From NCBI RefSeq assembly GCF_023498005.1, contig NZ_CP097289.1:6138001-6202000 (forward strand): a stretch of 64,000 bases of DNA. The letters are read 5' to 3'. Source of the DNA: Streptomyces durmitorensis (GTDB lineage Bacteria; Actinomycetota; Actinomycetes; Streptomycetales; Streptomycetaceae). Of this stretch, positions 32,771-42,468 are shown piece by piece (within the stretch, counting starts at the first letter, position 1; each line of letters starts with the position of its first letter). A model generated the notes under the pieces. That model saw nothing but the letters and a program-made list of their open reading frames with translations, was not told the origin of the DNA and did no database searches. A program made the position numbers and the translations under genes.

Positions 32771-33664
32771 ATGGTCCCGCACGTCCCGTACCACCACGGT
32801 TCCCGCGCCGTTCAGGACCTCGTCGGCGTGCGGGAGGCGGCCGATCACGTGGGCCGGTCCATCGGCGACGGCATCCGCCCCGTCGCCGCAGCCTTCCTGG
32901 AGATCCAGCCCATGCTGGTGATCGGCGGCGCGGACCCGGCGGGCGCCGTCTGGGCCTCGCTGCTCACCGGTGAACCCGGGTTCGTGCGGGCCACGGGGCC
33001 GCACCAGATATCGGTCGCGGGCGGCCCGCGCCGAGCCGACCCCCTCGCGGGGGCCCTCGCCCAGGAGGGCACCCCCGTGGGCACCATCGCCCTGGACCCC
33101 CGCACCAGGCGCCGCATGCGCCTGAACGGACGGGCCCGGCCGACCCCCCGCGGCCTGGCGATCGAGGCCGACCAGGTCTTCTCGAACTGCCCCAAGTACA
33201 TCCAGAAGCGGGAGCTGCCGCCGGGCGCCATGCCGGGCCGCCCGTCCGCGCCCCGCCATGGAGTGAAGCTCACCGGCGACCAGCGTGCGTTCCTGGCCGA
33301 GGCGGACACCTTCTTCCTCGCCACCGTCCACGCGGAAGGCGCCGACGCAAGCCACCGGGGCGGCAACCCCGGCTTCGTCCACGTCCCTTCCCCCTATGAA
33401 CTCGTGTGGCGGGACTACCCCGGCAACTCCATGTTCCTGTCCCTCGGCAACCTCACCACCGACCCCCGCGCCGGCCTCCTCTTCCTCGACTGGGTGACCG
33501 GCATGACCCTCCAGCTCACCGGCACGGCCCGCACCGAGTACGCGGACGACGGCTCCCGCACGGTCCGCTTCACCCTCACCGAGGCGGTGGAGACCTTCGG
33601 CGCGAGCCCCTGGAGCTGGACCGCTCCGGAGTACTCCCCTGCCAATCCGGGCCAGGAGGACTAG
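32771..33664 (+). CDS. Pyridoxamine 5'-phosphate oxidase-family (split-barrel flavin) protein
   Basis: 297 aa. An N-terminal region of about 160 residues (IQPMLVIGGADPAGAVWASL, then GTIALDPRTRRRMRLNGRAR) belongs to one FMN-binding split barrel; the C-terminal barrel has AEADTFFLATVHAEGADASH, HRGGNPGFV and GNSMFLSLGNLTTDPRAGLL. A flavin- or F420-dependent oxidoreductase; the substrate is unknown. AGGAG is close before the ATG. The NUDIX gene follows after 9 bp, so the two are likely co-transcribed. Confidence 0.85.
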   Translation: MVPHVPYHHGSRAVQDLVGVREAADHVGRSIGDGIRPVAAAFLEIQPMLVIGGADPAGAVWASLLTGEPGFVRATGPHQISVAGGPRRADPLAGALAQEGTPVGTIALDPRTRRRMRLNGRARPTPRGLAIEADQVFSNCPKYIQKRELPPGAMPGRPSAPRHGVKLTGDQRAFLAEADTFFLATVHAEGADASHRGGNPGFVHVPSPYELVWRDYPGNSMFLSLGNLTTDPRAGLLFLDWVTGMTLQLTGTARTEYADDGSRTVRFTLTEAVETFGASPWSWTAPEYSPANPGQED

Positions 33665-33673
33665 CGTCACTCT

Positions 33674-34129
33674 GTGAACAAAGAGCTTCGGGTGGCGGCC
33701 TACGCCGTATGCGTGCAGGACGGGCAGCTGCTGCTCGCCCGCTGGGTGGCGGGCGACGGCAGCAAGCGCTGGACGCTGCCCGGCGGCGGGATGGACCACG
33801 GCGAGGACCCGTACGACACGGTGATCCGTGAGGCCGACGAGGAGACGGGGTATGTCATCGAGCCCGTCGGGCTGCTCGGTGTCGACTCCCTGCGGCGCCG
33901 CTATCCGCGCAAGCTCGGCGCCGTCGCCGACTTCCACGGCCTGCGCATCGTCTACGAGGCGCGCATCACCGGCGGCGAGCTGCGTCACGAGCGGGACGGT
34001 TCGACCGATCTCGCGGCCTGGCACGCGCTGGACGCGGTCGCCGACCTCGACCGGGTCGGACTCGTCGACATCGGGCTCGACCTGTGGCGGACCCGCCCCG
34101 GCGACGGTCACCTGGCGGTCCCCTCCTGA
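33674..34129 (+). CDS. NUDIX hydrolase
   Basis: 151 aa, GTG start. The Nudix box is intact: GGGMDHGEDPYDTVIREADE followed by ETGY matches GX5EX7REUXEEXGU. It hydrolyses a nucleoside diphosphate linked to some group; the exact substrate is not predictable. The ribosome site is poor; the GGAGG within the end of the preceding gene may serve by coupling. Confidence 0.9.
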   Translation: MNKELRVAAYAVCVQDGQLLLARWVAGDGSKRWTLPGGGMDHGEDPYDTVIREADEETGYVIEPVGLLGVDSLRRRYPRKLGAVADFHGLRIVYEARITGGELRHERDGSTDLAAWHALDAVADLDRVGLVDIGLDLWRTRPGDGHLAVPS

Positions 34130-34180
34130 GCCTGTCCAGGACCTTCCCTTCCCCGGAAGATGAACGTGGAGTGACCGCCT

Positions 34181-34198
34181 CCTCTCCGGCCGGAGAGG
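34181..34198. terminator. Palindromic hairpin after the NUDIX gene
   Basis: CCTCTCCGG|CCGGAGAGG is a perfect 18-bp palindrome about 50 bp past the NUDIX stop, a plausible terminator. The remaining 180 bp to the metallophosphoesterase gene show nothing else. Confidence 0.5.
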
Positions 34199-34377
34199 GG
34201 TTCATGACTGCACAGGGTGCCTGATGATCCACGTACGGTGATCGGCGTTGCCCGTTGCGGTCTCGTTAACGTGCAGGTCATCCCGGATGTCAACGATCCA
34301 GTACGAGCGGGAATTTCGCCCACTGCGGAGCTGCCCGCGACCACTGCCGACGCGTTTGCAATCGGGGAGACCGCGCC

Positions 34378-36180
34378 ATGTCGCGCACACGCTCTGTCGC
34401 CACCGCCGCCCAGACCGCCACCCACGCGGCCTCTCGTGCCGCATCCCGTGCCGCTTCCTCCGTGGACCGCCGGGCCTTCCTCGCGACCACCGGAGCCGTC
34501 TCCCTCTCCGCGGGCATCGGCTACGCCCTGCGGCCCGCCACCAGCCACGCCGCCGCCAGCGGACCCGCCCCCGTCGCGCTCTCCCGGCAGGCGCCCGCCG
34601 CGCCCCTGATGCCCTACCGGGGCGGCACCACGCTGGGCACCGTCGCCGCCCCGCGCGGCGCATCCGGCTACCGGCGTCTTGGGGACGGGCCCGCCTGGGA
34701 CCGGGTGGTCCGCGGTGACCTCGCCGCGGCCAAGAGCGGCCGCGAGGGGCGGCGCACCCCGCTCGCCGCGTTCGTCCAGTTCACCGACCTGCACCTGGTC
34801 GACGTGCAGCATCCGCTGCGGTACGAGTACCTGCGCGCCCAGACCGCGAGCGCCTGGCGCCCGCAGGAAGCCCTCTCGGTGGCCGGCGCGGTCGCGCTCG
34901 TCGAGCGGGTCAACGCGCTGCGCGGCGCGCCCGCCACCGGATCGCCGCTGCACTGCGTGGTGACGACGGGCGACAACACGGACAACAACTCACGCTCCGA
35001 GCTCGACTGGTTCCTCAAGGCCATGAGCGGCGGGCGCATCAATCCCAACACCGGTGACCCGCGCCGCTACGAAGGCGTCCAGGACAGCGGCCTGAAGCTG
35101 TACTGGCACCCGGACGACCGCCGCCGCGACTCCGACAAGGCCCTCGGCTTCCCGCAGATCGACGGCTTCCTGGAGGCCGCGCTCCGCGAGGTCAACAGCC
35201 CCGGGCTCGGCCTTCCCTGGTACTCGACCGTCGGCAACCACGACGCGCTGCCCGGCGGCTGCTGGGGACCCGGCGACTCGTACTTCTCCGAATTCGCCGT
35301 CGGCGGCCGGAAGTTGATGTCCCTCGACGAGTCGCGCGGCGCCGCCCTGTGGAAGGCCGTCAAGAAGGGCCGCGACCCCAAGGGCGCACAGTTCAAGGAG
35401 CTCCTGAAGAGCGAGGCGCGGCGGATGCGCTCGGTGACCCCGGACGAGAGCCGCGCGCCCTTCACCCCCGCCGAGTACGTCAAGGCCCACCTCGACCCCG
35501 CGTACAAGGGCCACGGCCCCGCGGGCCACGGCTACACGCAGGAGAACCTCGAATCCGGCACCCAGTACTACTCCTTCCGCATCAGCGACGACGTACTGGG
35601 CATCAGCCTGGACTCGACGGACCCCGGCGGCCACTACGAGGGCTCGCTCGGCACGGCCCAGATGGAGTGGCTGGAGCGGGAGTTGAAGGCCAACGAGGAG
35701 AAGGACGGCGGCGGTTCGTACGTCGTCGTCTTCAGCCACCACACCAGCAGGACCATGCGCAATCTGCGCCAGGACCCGGACCGTCCGCGCGAGGGCAGGC
35801 ACGGCGGCGACGAGATCGTCTCCCTGCTGGGCCGCCACTCCGCCGTCCTCGCCTGGGTCAACGGGCACAGCCACAAGAACGCCATCACCGCGCACCAGAC
35901 CCCGCGCGGTTCGTTCTGGGAGGTCTCCACGGCCTCGCACATCGACTTCCCGCAGCTGGCCCGCGTGGTGGAGCTGAGCGACAACCACGACGGCACGATC
36001 TCCCTCTTCACCACCCTCATCGAGTCGTCGGCCCCGCACCGCACGGACTACGCGGACCTCTCCCAGACCGGCCTCGCCGCGCTCTACCGCGAACTGTCCT
36101 TCAACGCCCCCGGCGCCAAGCCCGCGCTGGGCGGCGAGCCGGGCGACCGGAACACGGAACTGATCCTCAAGAAGGGCTGA
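34378..36180 (+). CDS. Tat-exported metallophosphoesterase (TIGR03767-like)
   Basis: 600 aa. Twin-arginine signal VDRRAFLATTGAVSLSAG at about residues 29-46 after an Ala-rich leader. Calcineurin-type phosphoesterase motifs in order: FTDLHLVD, TTGDNTDNNS, VGNHDA, VVFSHHTS and VNGHSHKNAI, so both metal sites look complete. A secreted phosphatase or phosphodiesterase of the actinobacterial TIGR03767 type. A beta-lactamase-fold gene follows. Confidence 0.9.
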   Translation: MSRTRSVATAAQTATHAASRAASRAASSVDRRAFLATTGAVSLSAGIGYALRPATSHAAASGPAPVALSRQAPAAPLMPYRGGTTLGTVAAPRGASGYRRLGDGPAWDRVVRGDLAAAKSGREGRRTPLAAFVQFTDLHLVDVQHPLRYEYLRAQTASAWRPQEALSVAGAVALVERVNALRGAPATGSPLHCVVTTGDNTDNNSRSELDWFLKAMSGGRINPNTGDPRRYEGVQDSGLKLYWHPDDRRRDSDKALGFPQIDGFLEAALREVNSPGLGLPWYSTVGNHDALPGGCWGPGDSYFSEFAVGGRKLMSLDESRGAALWKAVKKGRDPKGAQFKELLKSEARRMRSVTPDESRAPFTPAEYVKAHLDPAYKGHGPAGHGYTQENLESGTQYYSFRISDDVLGISLDSTDPGGHYEGSLGTAQMEWLERELKANEEKDGGGSYVVVFSHHTSRTMRNLRQDPDRPREGRHGGDEIVSLLGRHSAVLAWVNGHSHKNAITAHQTPRGSFWEVSTASHIDFPQLARVVELSDNHDGTISLFTTLIESSAPHRTDYADLSQTGLAALYRELSFNAPGAKPALGGEPGDRNTELILKKG

Positions 36181-36270
36181 AAACCGCCCAACCCGCCCGC
36201 GGTGGTCAACCTCCGCACCAGTCCCACGAGTCCCTCCCGCCGACAGCACGTGGTGAGCAGAGGGGGAAAT

Positions 36271-37440
36271 ATGGCAGTGCGCGGAAGAGGGCTGGTGGGG
36301 GTGGCCGCGGTGGTGGCCATGGCGGTGGCGGCGGGGGCGTTCGGGGCGCCCGCGTTCGCGCTCGCAGGGGAGTCCGGTGGTGGCGGGCACGGCGACCGGC
36401 ACCGGGCGACACAGAAGGCGATGGAGGCCGCCGTCGGCGAGAACGCCCCCGGCGTCACCGCCCAGGTCAGGGACAAGCACGGAACCTGGAACTCCGCGGC
36501 GGGCATCGGCGACCTCGAACGGCGGACCCCGCGCGGCGCCCACGACCGCTACCGCGTCGGCAGTATCACCAAGACCTTCGTCTCGACGGTGATGCTCCAG
36601 CTGGTGGCCGAGGGCGAGCTGAGCCTCGACGACAAGGTGGGCCGGTGGCTGCCGGGCGTGGTCGAGGGCAACGGCCACGACGGCGACCGCGTCACGGTGC
36701 GCCGGCTCCTCAACCACACGAGCGGCATCTACGACGTACTGTCCGACCCCGGCTACCAGGAGAAGATGTTCACCGAGAAGTTCCTCGCGCACCGCTACGA
36801 CACCTGGACCCCCGAGCAGCAGGTCGCCATCGCCATGCGCCACGAGCCGGACTTCGAACCCGGTGAGGGCTGGAACTACTCCAACACCAACTACCTCCTC
36901 GCAGGCATGATCATCAAGAAGGTGACGGGGGAGTCGTACGCGGACGAGATCAAGCGCCGCATCATCGAGCCGCTCGGCCTGGACGCCACCAGCGTGCCGG
37001 AGACGGACTCCTCGATGCCTCAGCCGAGTTCACGGGCGTACATGAAGCTGTCCAAGGCCCCGGACGCCACGTTTCACGACGTCACGGAGCTCAATCCGTC
37101 CATGGCAGGCTCGTCGGGCGGGATGATCTCCGACACGGCCGACCTGAACCGCTTCTACACGGCCCTGCTGCGCGGCAAGCTCCTGCCCAAGAAGCAGCTC
37201 GCCGAGATGAAGAAGACCGTCGTGCTGGACCCGGACAAGCCCCACGACGGTTACGGACTCGGCCTGGTGAGCCGCGAGACCTCCTGCGGCACAGTCGTCT
37301 GGGGCAACGGTGGCGACATCCAGGGCTCGACGTCCATGACCCTGGTGACCGAGCGCGGCGGCCATGCGCTCTCCGCGAACTTCAACAGTCTGGACGGCGA
37401 CTTGTTCGCGATCCGGGACGCGGAGTTCTGCGGGAAGTGA
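36271..37440 (+). CDS. Secreted serine hydrolase (beta-lactamase / D,D-peptidase family)
   Basis: 389 aa. Signal peptide to about residue 30 (GVAAVVAMAVAAGAFGAPAF). Class-C-like motifs: catalytic SITK (RVGSITKTFVS), the Tyr-Ser-Asn motif in WNYSNTNYLL, and WGNGGDIQG in place of the KTG/HxG motif. Most such Streptomyces proteins are D-alanyl-D-alanine carboxypeptidases or esterases acting outside the membrane. The start is the ATG with AGGGGGAA upstream, not the more distal in-frame codon. Confidence 0.9.
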   Translation: MAVRGRGLVGVAAVVAMAVAAGAFGAPAFALAGESGGGGHGDRHRATQKAMEAAVGENAPGVTAQVRDKHGTWNSAAGIGDLERRTPRGAHDRYRVGSITKTFVSTVMLQLVAEGELSLDDKVGRWLPGVVEGNGHDGDRVTVRRLLNHTSGIYDVLSDPGYQEKMFTEKFLAHRYDTWTPEQQVAIAMRHEPDFEPGEGWNYSNTNYLLAGMIIKKVTGESYADEIKRRIIEPLGLDATSVPETDSSMPQPSSRAYMKLSKAPDATFHDVTELNPSMAGSSGGMISDTADLNRFYTALLRGKLLPKKQLAEMKKTVVLDPDKPHDGYGLGLVSRETSCGTVVWGNGGDIQGSTSMTLVTERGGHALSANFNSLDGDLFAIRDAEFCGK

Positions 37441-37493
37441 CCCGTGGCCGGCGGGGCCCGACGTGCGGGTCCCGCCCCCCTCCCGCCCGGTGG

Positions 37494-38549
37494 TTATCGC
37501 GGCAGCACCACCACATACGCGGCCGGATCGCGGTCGGCCGATGCCATCAGGGCGGTGCGTACGACGGTCGCCTGCTGTTCGAGCGACTCGCGCAGCTTCT
37601 TGGGCGTCAGATGGACGACGGTGATGCCGAGCCGCTCCAAGTGCTCGCGCTTGCGGGCGTATTCGGACCACAGCGCGTCGTCGTCCTGCCGGAATCCCTG
37701 CCGGGGCGCCCGCGTGTCCAGCTCGACCGCGACGGCCAGATCCGGCCAGTAGGCGTCGACGCCCCCCAGGTGCGGCCCACCGGGCAATCGCAGGTCGACG
37801 TTCCACAGGGGGTCGGGCAGGCCGTGCTCGGCGACCATCTGGTAGAGCCGGTCCTCGGCGATGGCCCGCCCCTCGGCGAGCAGCGAGTCCACCGCGTCCA
37901 CGACATGGGGGCGGGTCAGCAGCCGCGCGTGGTTCAACTCCCGGACGACGGCGGCCGGTTCGCAGTGCCCGCCGCGCACCGCCTCGGTGAGCAGTCTGCG
38001 CACCGCGCCCGCGTCGGTGAGCCCCGCCACGGCGTCGGCGAGCGCGCGCGGCACCGGGGCCACGGGAACTCCGCCGATCTGTACGGCGGTCGGCAGCGCC
38101 GGGGGCCGCACGAGCCGGACGAACCCGGTGGAGCGCAGCCGCCGGGTGCGCGGGACGAGGACGTCGATGCGGTCCAGGGAGAGCAGCGGGGGAGCCGACG
38201 AGAAGCGGTGCAGGGCGAGCGCCGCGAGTCCGGTGATCAGGGCGTCGGCGTACGGGGCGTGGGGCTCGCCCGCTCCGGGCTGCGCGGGCACGGTCTTCGC
38301 CGCCCTGGCCGGCGGCCGCCCCGCGAACAACAGGGCGCCGTGCAGGCGCTCTTCACTGGTCGGCGGCCCCGGGTGCAGCAGGCAGACCCCTGGCAGCAGC
38401 TGCTGCCAGGGCCCTTCCGGGCGGCAGTGGGCGGAGACGTCGGCAGGGGAGACGCCGTGGGCGCGGAGCTGGGCGGTGCTCATGACGCGCCGCTGGACGT
38501 CGGCGAGGTGACGGAGGGGGCGGGGGGAGAGCGGGGTGTTGTGGTTCAT
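37494..38549 (-). CDS. AbiEi-like / DUF559-type endonuclease-fold protein
   Basis: 351 aa. An N-terminal winged-helix-like segment (RRVMSTAQLRAHGVSPADVS) and GPWQQLLPGVCLLHPG resemble the AbiEi antitoxin N-domain. The C-terminus (about 250-345) has a Vsr/DUF559 nuclease-like core: LAVAVELDTRAPRQGF, then a DDDALWSEYARKREHLERLG helix and ITVVHLTPKKL. No toxin gene is adjacent, so a toxin-antitoxin role is not supported. Such proteins are frequent orphans in actinobacteria. Start at the ATG of NHNTPLSP. Confidence 0.75.
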   Translation of the reverse strand: MNHNTPLSPRPLRHLADVQRRVMSTAQLRAHGVSPADVSAHCRPEGPWQQLLPGVCLLHPGPPTSEERLHGALLFAGRPPARAAKTVPAQPGAGEPHAPYADALITGLAALALHRFSSAPPLLSLDRIDVLVPRTRRLRSTGFVRLVRPPALPTAVQIGGVPVAPVPRALADAVAGLTDAGAVRRLLTEAVRGGHCEPAAVVRELNHARLLTRPHVVDAVDSLLAEGRAIAEDRLYQMVAEHGLPDPLWNVDLRLPGGPHLGGVDAYWPDLAVAVELDTRAPRQGFRQDDDALWSEYARKREHLERLGITVVHLTPKKLRESLEQQATVVRTALMASADRDPAAYVVVLPR

Positions 38550-38740
38550 GACCGGGCCATTCCCGCTGCCGATCCGCCCCCTAACCGCTGTTACACGCCC
38601 GTCGACATAACCGGACAACCCCGCACTAAAGTGCAGACGTTCGACTGCCGAAAAGGTCCGTTTGTGCGCGGTACGTTCCGGGGCGGGCGCCACGCCGAAG
38701 CTGCCGAGCAGCGATCGGCGGGCACCCCGCCCCGGTTCGC

Positions 38741-41317
38741 CTAGGAAACGGCGGCCGCGTCGCAGGCCTGCGCCCGCAGCGACCGCGCGAGGTCGTCCCT
38801 GGCTTCCAGCACGAGCCGCCGCAGCGCGGGCGCGGCCGACTCGTGCGAGGCGAGCCACGCGTCGGCGGCGTCCACCGTGGACCGGCTGTCCTGGAGGTGC
38901 GGGAACAGCCCCTTCACCACGTCCATCCCGATCTGGATGGACCGCTCGGCCCACACCCGCTCGATGGCGGCGAAGTACCGCTCCGCGTAAGGAGCGGTCA
39001 GCTCCCGCTGCGAGGACTGGGCGAAGCCGGAGATCGTCGCCCCCACCAGCGCGTTGGACAGGGAGTCGGACTCCACCACGGAGGCCCACGCCTGCGCCTT
39101 GACCGCCTCGGAAGGCCGCGCGGCCAGGCACCGCACCTGGTGCCGCTTGCCCGATGCCGTGTCGTCCCGGACCAGCTCGGCGGCGAGCATCTGCTCGTCG
39201 GCGACGCCGTGCGCGGCCAGCGGGCCGAGGAAGGCCCAGCGCAGCTCCTGGTCGACGTCCAGGCCGTCGATCTTCGCCGTCCCCTCAAGGAGGGTCCGCA
39301 GCAGCTGAAGATCGGCCTCGGATGAGGCCACCGCGGCGAAGAACCTCGCCCACGTCAGCTGGTTCTGGCTGCCGGGCTCCGCGATCCGCAGCTCCCGCAG
39401 CGCGCCCTCGGCGAGCGCGCGCCCGCCCTCCTCGCGCCACTCGGGGGCCGCGTAGAACGTGAGGGCCGAGTCCGCCCACGAGTGCAGCATCTGCAGGACC
39501 CCGATGTCGCTCTCGCGCCCCGCGAACCGCAGCACGAGCCCGATGAAGTCCCGCGCGGGCATGAGCCCGTCCCGGGTGAGGCTCCACAGCGCGGACCAGC
39601 ACAGCGCGCGGGCCAGCGGGTCGGTGATGTCGCCGAGGTGCGCCCGCAGCGTGTCGAGGGAGGTCTCATCGAAGCGGATCTTGCAGTAGGTCAGGTCGTC
39701 GTCGTTGACCAGGACCAGGTCGGGAGCCTCCTCGCCGGCCAGCTCGGACACGACCGTGCGCGGCCCGTCGACGTCCACCTCCGCGCGTGCGTACCGCGTC
39801 AGCTCGCCCTCGGGGGAGCGGCGGTACAGACCCACCGCCACGCGGTGCGGCCGCAGTTCGGGGTGGGACTCGGCGGCCTCCTGCACCACGGAGAGCTCGG
39901 TGATCCGGCCCTCCGCGTTCAGAATGACCTGCGGAGTAAGGGAGTTGACGCCCGCCGTCTGCAGCCAGGCCTGCGACCAGGACGCCATGTCGCGCCCGGA
40001 GGTCTCCTCAAGGACCGAGAGGAGGTCGCCGAGCCGGGTGTTCCCGTACGCGTGGCGCTTGAAGTAGCGCCGGGCGCCTTCGAGGAACGCGTCACGGCCC
40101 ACGTAGGCGACGAGCTGCTTCAGTACTGATGCGCCCTTCGCGTACGTGATCCCGTCGAAGTTGAGCTTGGCGTCCTCCAGGTCGCGGATGTCGGCCGTGA
40201 CCGGGTGCGTGGAGGGCAGCTGGTCGGCGCGGTAGGCCCACGCCTTGCGGTTGTTGGCGAAGGTGATCCAGCCGTTGGTGAAGCGCGTCGCCTCGACCAT
40301 CGAGAAGGAGCCCATGAAGTCGGCGAAGGACTCCTTGAGCCACAGGTCGTCCCACCAGCGCATCGTGACCAGGTCGCCGAACCACATGTGCGCCATCTCG
40401 TGCAGGATGACGTTGGCCCGGCGCTCGTACGACGCCTGGGTGACCTTGCCGCGGAAGATGAACTCCTCGCGGAAGGTCACGCAGCCGGGGTTCTCCATCG
40501 CGCCCAGGTTGTACTCGGGGACGAAGGCCTGGTCGTACTTCCCGAAGGGGTAGGGGTAGTCGAAGTGGTCGTGGAAGAAGTCGAGCCCCTGCTTGGTGAC
40601 CAGGAAGACGTCGTCCGCGTCGAAGTGCTTGGCCAGGCCCTTCCTGCACATCGCGCCGAGCGGGATGTCCAGCGTCGTGCCGTCGTCGAACGTGCGGCTG
40701 TAGGAATCCGTCACGTAGTGGTACGGACCCGCGACGACAGCCGTGATGTACGTCGAGATCGGCTTCGTCTCGGCGAACTTCCATACGCCGTCGACCAGTT
40801 CACCGGAGCCGTTCGACCAGGCGGTCCAGCCGTCGGGGGCCTGCACCGAGAACCGGAAAGGCGCCTTCAGGTCGGGCTGCTCGAAGTTGGCGAAGACGCG
40901 CCGTGAGTCCGCCGGTTCGTACTGCGTGTAGAGATAGACCTCGCCGTCCTCCGGGTCGACGAAGCGGTGCATGCCCTCGCCGGTGCGGCTGTAGGCGCAC
41001 TGGGCGTCCACCACCAGTTCGTTCTCCGCGGCCAGGTCCTCAAGCGTGATCCGGGTGCCGTCGAAGACCTCGGAGGGGTCCAGGTCCTTGCCGTTGAGGG
41101 AGAGTGCCGTGACGCTCGGGGCGATCAGATCGGCGAAGCTCGCGGCGCCGGGTTCGGCGGAGCGGAAGCGGATCGTGGTGACGGAGCGGAACGTGCGCGG
41201 CTCCTGGACGCTCTCGCCGATCGCGGAGCGCAGGTCGAGAAAGACCTCGTACCCGTCGACGGACAACAGCGCGGCCCTCTCCTGGGCCTCGTCGCGGGAA
41301 AGATTCTCACCGGGCAC
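38741..41317 (-). CDS. pepN: Aminopeptidase N, second copy
   Basis: About 858-aa M1 zinc aminopeptidase, homologous over its whole length to the protein at 18.5-21.0 kb. LGAMENPG and HEMAH with the downstream Glu in LKESF are intact, so it should be active. I start it at a GTG preceded by AGGGAG eight bases upstream, giving (M)PGENLSRDEAQ, which aligns with the paralogue start MPGTNLTREEAQ; an in-frame codon 15 residues upstream has no good ribosome site. Monocistronic. Confidence 0.93.
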   Translation of the reverse strand: MPGENLSRDEAQERAALLSVDGYEVFLDLRSAIGESVQEPRTFRSVTTIRFRSAEPGAASFADLIAPSVTALSLNGKDLDPSEVFDGTRITLEDLAAENELVVDAQCAYSRTGEGMHRFVDPEDGEVYLYTQYEPADSRRVFANFEQPDLKAPFRFSVQAPDGWTAWSNGSGELVDGVWKFAETKPISTYITAVVAGPYHYVTDSYSRTFDDGTTLDIPLGAMCRKGLAKHFDADDVFLVTKQGLDFFHDHFDYPYPFGKYDQAFVPEYNLGAMENPGCVTFREEFIFRGKVTQASYERRANVILHEMAHMWFGDLVTMRWWDDLWLKESFADFMGSFSMVEATRFTNGWITFANNRKAWAYRADQLPSTHPVTADIRDLEDAKLNFDGITYAKGASVLKQLVAYVGRDAFLEGARRYFKRHAYGNTRLGDLLSVLEETSGRDMASWSQAWLQTAGVNSLTPQVILNAEGRITELSVVQEAAESHPELRPHRVAVGLYRRSPEGELTRYARAEVDVDGPRTVVSELAGEEAPDLVLVNDDDLTYCKIRFDETSLDTLRAHLGDITDPLARALCWSALWSLTRDGLMPARDFIGLVLRFAGRESDIGVLQMLHSWADSALTFYAAPEWREEGGRALAEGALRELRIAEPGSQNQLTWARFFAAVASSEADLQLLRTLLEGTAKIDGLDVDQELRWAFLGPLAAHGVADEQMLAAELVRDDTASGKRHQVRCLAARPSEAVKAQAWASVVESDSLSNALVGATISGFAQSSQRELTAPYAERYFAAIERVWAERSIQIGMDVVKGLFPHLQDSRSTVDAADAWLASHESAAPALRRLVLEARDDLARSLRAQACDAAAVS

Positions 41318-41480
41318 GGGCGGTACTCCCTTGTACTCGCAGGGGGAAGTCGTGGATCGCACGACCTGTACGAATGTCTACGATCCTCGCATGTGCCCCC
41401 AGCACGCGGTATCCGGGAATGCCCGGGTAGATCACTGACGTTCCCCTGGCCAAGCGCGCACGCATTCCCTAGGGAGAGAC

Positions 41481-42119
41481 ATGTCCGAGAACGGCAAGAC
41501 CCCTGTTGACTTCTGGTTCGACCCGCTGTGCCCGTGGGCCTGGATGACCTCGCGCTGGATGCTCGAGGTGGAGAAGGTCCGCGATGTCGAGGTCCGCTGG
41601 CACGTCATGAGCCTCGCCGTGCTGAACGAGGACAGGCTCGACGAGCTGCCCGAGGAGTACCGCGAGATGCTGGCGACGAAGGCCTGGGGCCCGGTCCGCG
41701 TGGTCATCGCCGCCCAGCAGAAGCACGGCGACGAATACACCGGCAAGCTCTACACCGCCCTTGGCACCCGCTTCCACAACCTCGGCGAGGGCCCGACCCG
41801 CGAGGCGGTCGTCTCCGCGCTCAAGGATGTCGGCCTGCCCGAGGAGCTCGCCGACTACGCGGACTCGGACGAGTACGACACCCAGCTGCGCGCCTCCCAC
41901 CAGGAGGGCATCGACAAGGTCGGCCAGGACGTGGGCACGCCCGTCATCGCGGTCCCCGGCGCGGACGGCGAGCAGGTCGCCTTCTTCGGCCCCGTAGTGA
42001 CGCCCGCCCCGAAGGGCGAGGCGGCGGCGAAGCTGTGGGACGGCACGCTGCTCGTGGCGTCGACGCCGGGCTTCTACGAGATCAAGCGGACCCGGACGCA
42101 GGGGCCGATCTTCGACTGA
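41481..42119 (+). CDS. DsbA-family protein, mycothiol-dependent nitroreductase-like
   Basis: 212 aa. The thioredoxin-fold DsbA-like motif VDFWFDPLCPWAWMTSRWML places it with the Mycobacterium Rv2466c family, which uses mycothiol. The active site reads CPWA, so the resolving cysteine of a CxxC pair is missing and a monothiol mechanism is implied. The cis-Pro region VGTPVIAVPG is present. Ribosome site AGGGAGAG. The small zinc-ribbon gene is convergent one base away. Confidence 0.85.
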   Translation: MSENGKTPVDFWFDPLCPWAWMTSRWMLEVEKVRDVEVRWHVMSLAVLNEDRLDELPEEYREMLATKAWGPVRVVIAAQQKHGDEYTGKLYTALGTRFHNLGEGPTREAVVSALKDVGLPEELADYADSDEYDTQLRASHQEGIDKVGQDVGTPVIAVPGADGEQVAFFGPVVTPAPKGEAAAKLWDGTLLVASTPGFYEIKRTRTQGPIFD

Positions 42120-42120
42120 C

Positions 42121-42330
42121 CTAGCCGAAGGACACGGGGAGCTGACGGCCCTTGCCCTGGTTGAGGTGCGGCTGTACCCAACGGCACCCCGCACCCTGAC
42201 AGCGCCAGTGGCCCTGTGCCTCGGTCCGGGGCATCAGCGTGGCCAGATAGTCCTCTTCGGCCTGATTGACCGGCCGGAAGTCCTGCGGTTTGCCGCCGCA
42301 TGGCGGGCAGTGCCTGGAAGCAGTCGCCAT
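42121..42330 (-). CDS. Small zinc-ribbon-like protein
   Basis: About 69 aa with two Cys pairs, CPPCGG and CQGAGC, forming a probable zinc ribbon, and a C-terminal GRQLPVSFG. Function unknown. GGAGG upstream is 12 bases from this ATG and 3 from a GTG three codons earlier, so the exact start is open. The very strong hairpin at 42362-42402 separates it from the sodF side. Confidence 0.65.
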   Translation of the reverse strand: MATASRHCPPCGGKPQDFRPVNQAEEDYLATLMPRTEAQGHWRCQGAGCRWVQPHLNQGKGRQLPVSFG

Positions 42331-42361
42331 GGACCACACCGTCCTCCGGAACCCGGCCTAC

Positions 42362-42402
42362 CGAAAGACCCCCGTGAGTCATGTCCTCACGGGGGTCTTT
42401 CG
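42362..42402. terminator. Very strong terminator hairpin
   Basis: CGAAAGACCCCCGTGAG pairs perfectly over 17 bp with CTCACGGGGGTCTTTCG; loop TCATGTC. It lies downstream of sodF (leftward). Confidence 0.85.
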
Positions 42403-42468
42403 TCCATCCGCCTGCCTCGGCGAAAGTTGAGAAGACGATCACGAGGCAGGACGTCTCAGGGCATCGGA

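Noticed and set aside
37494..38549. Toxin-antitoxin system
   Set aside because: The AbiEi-like N-domain alone is not enough; no toxin gene lies on either side.
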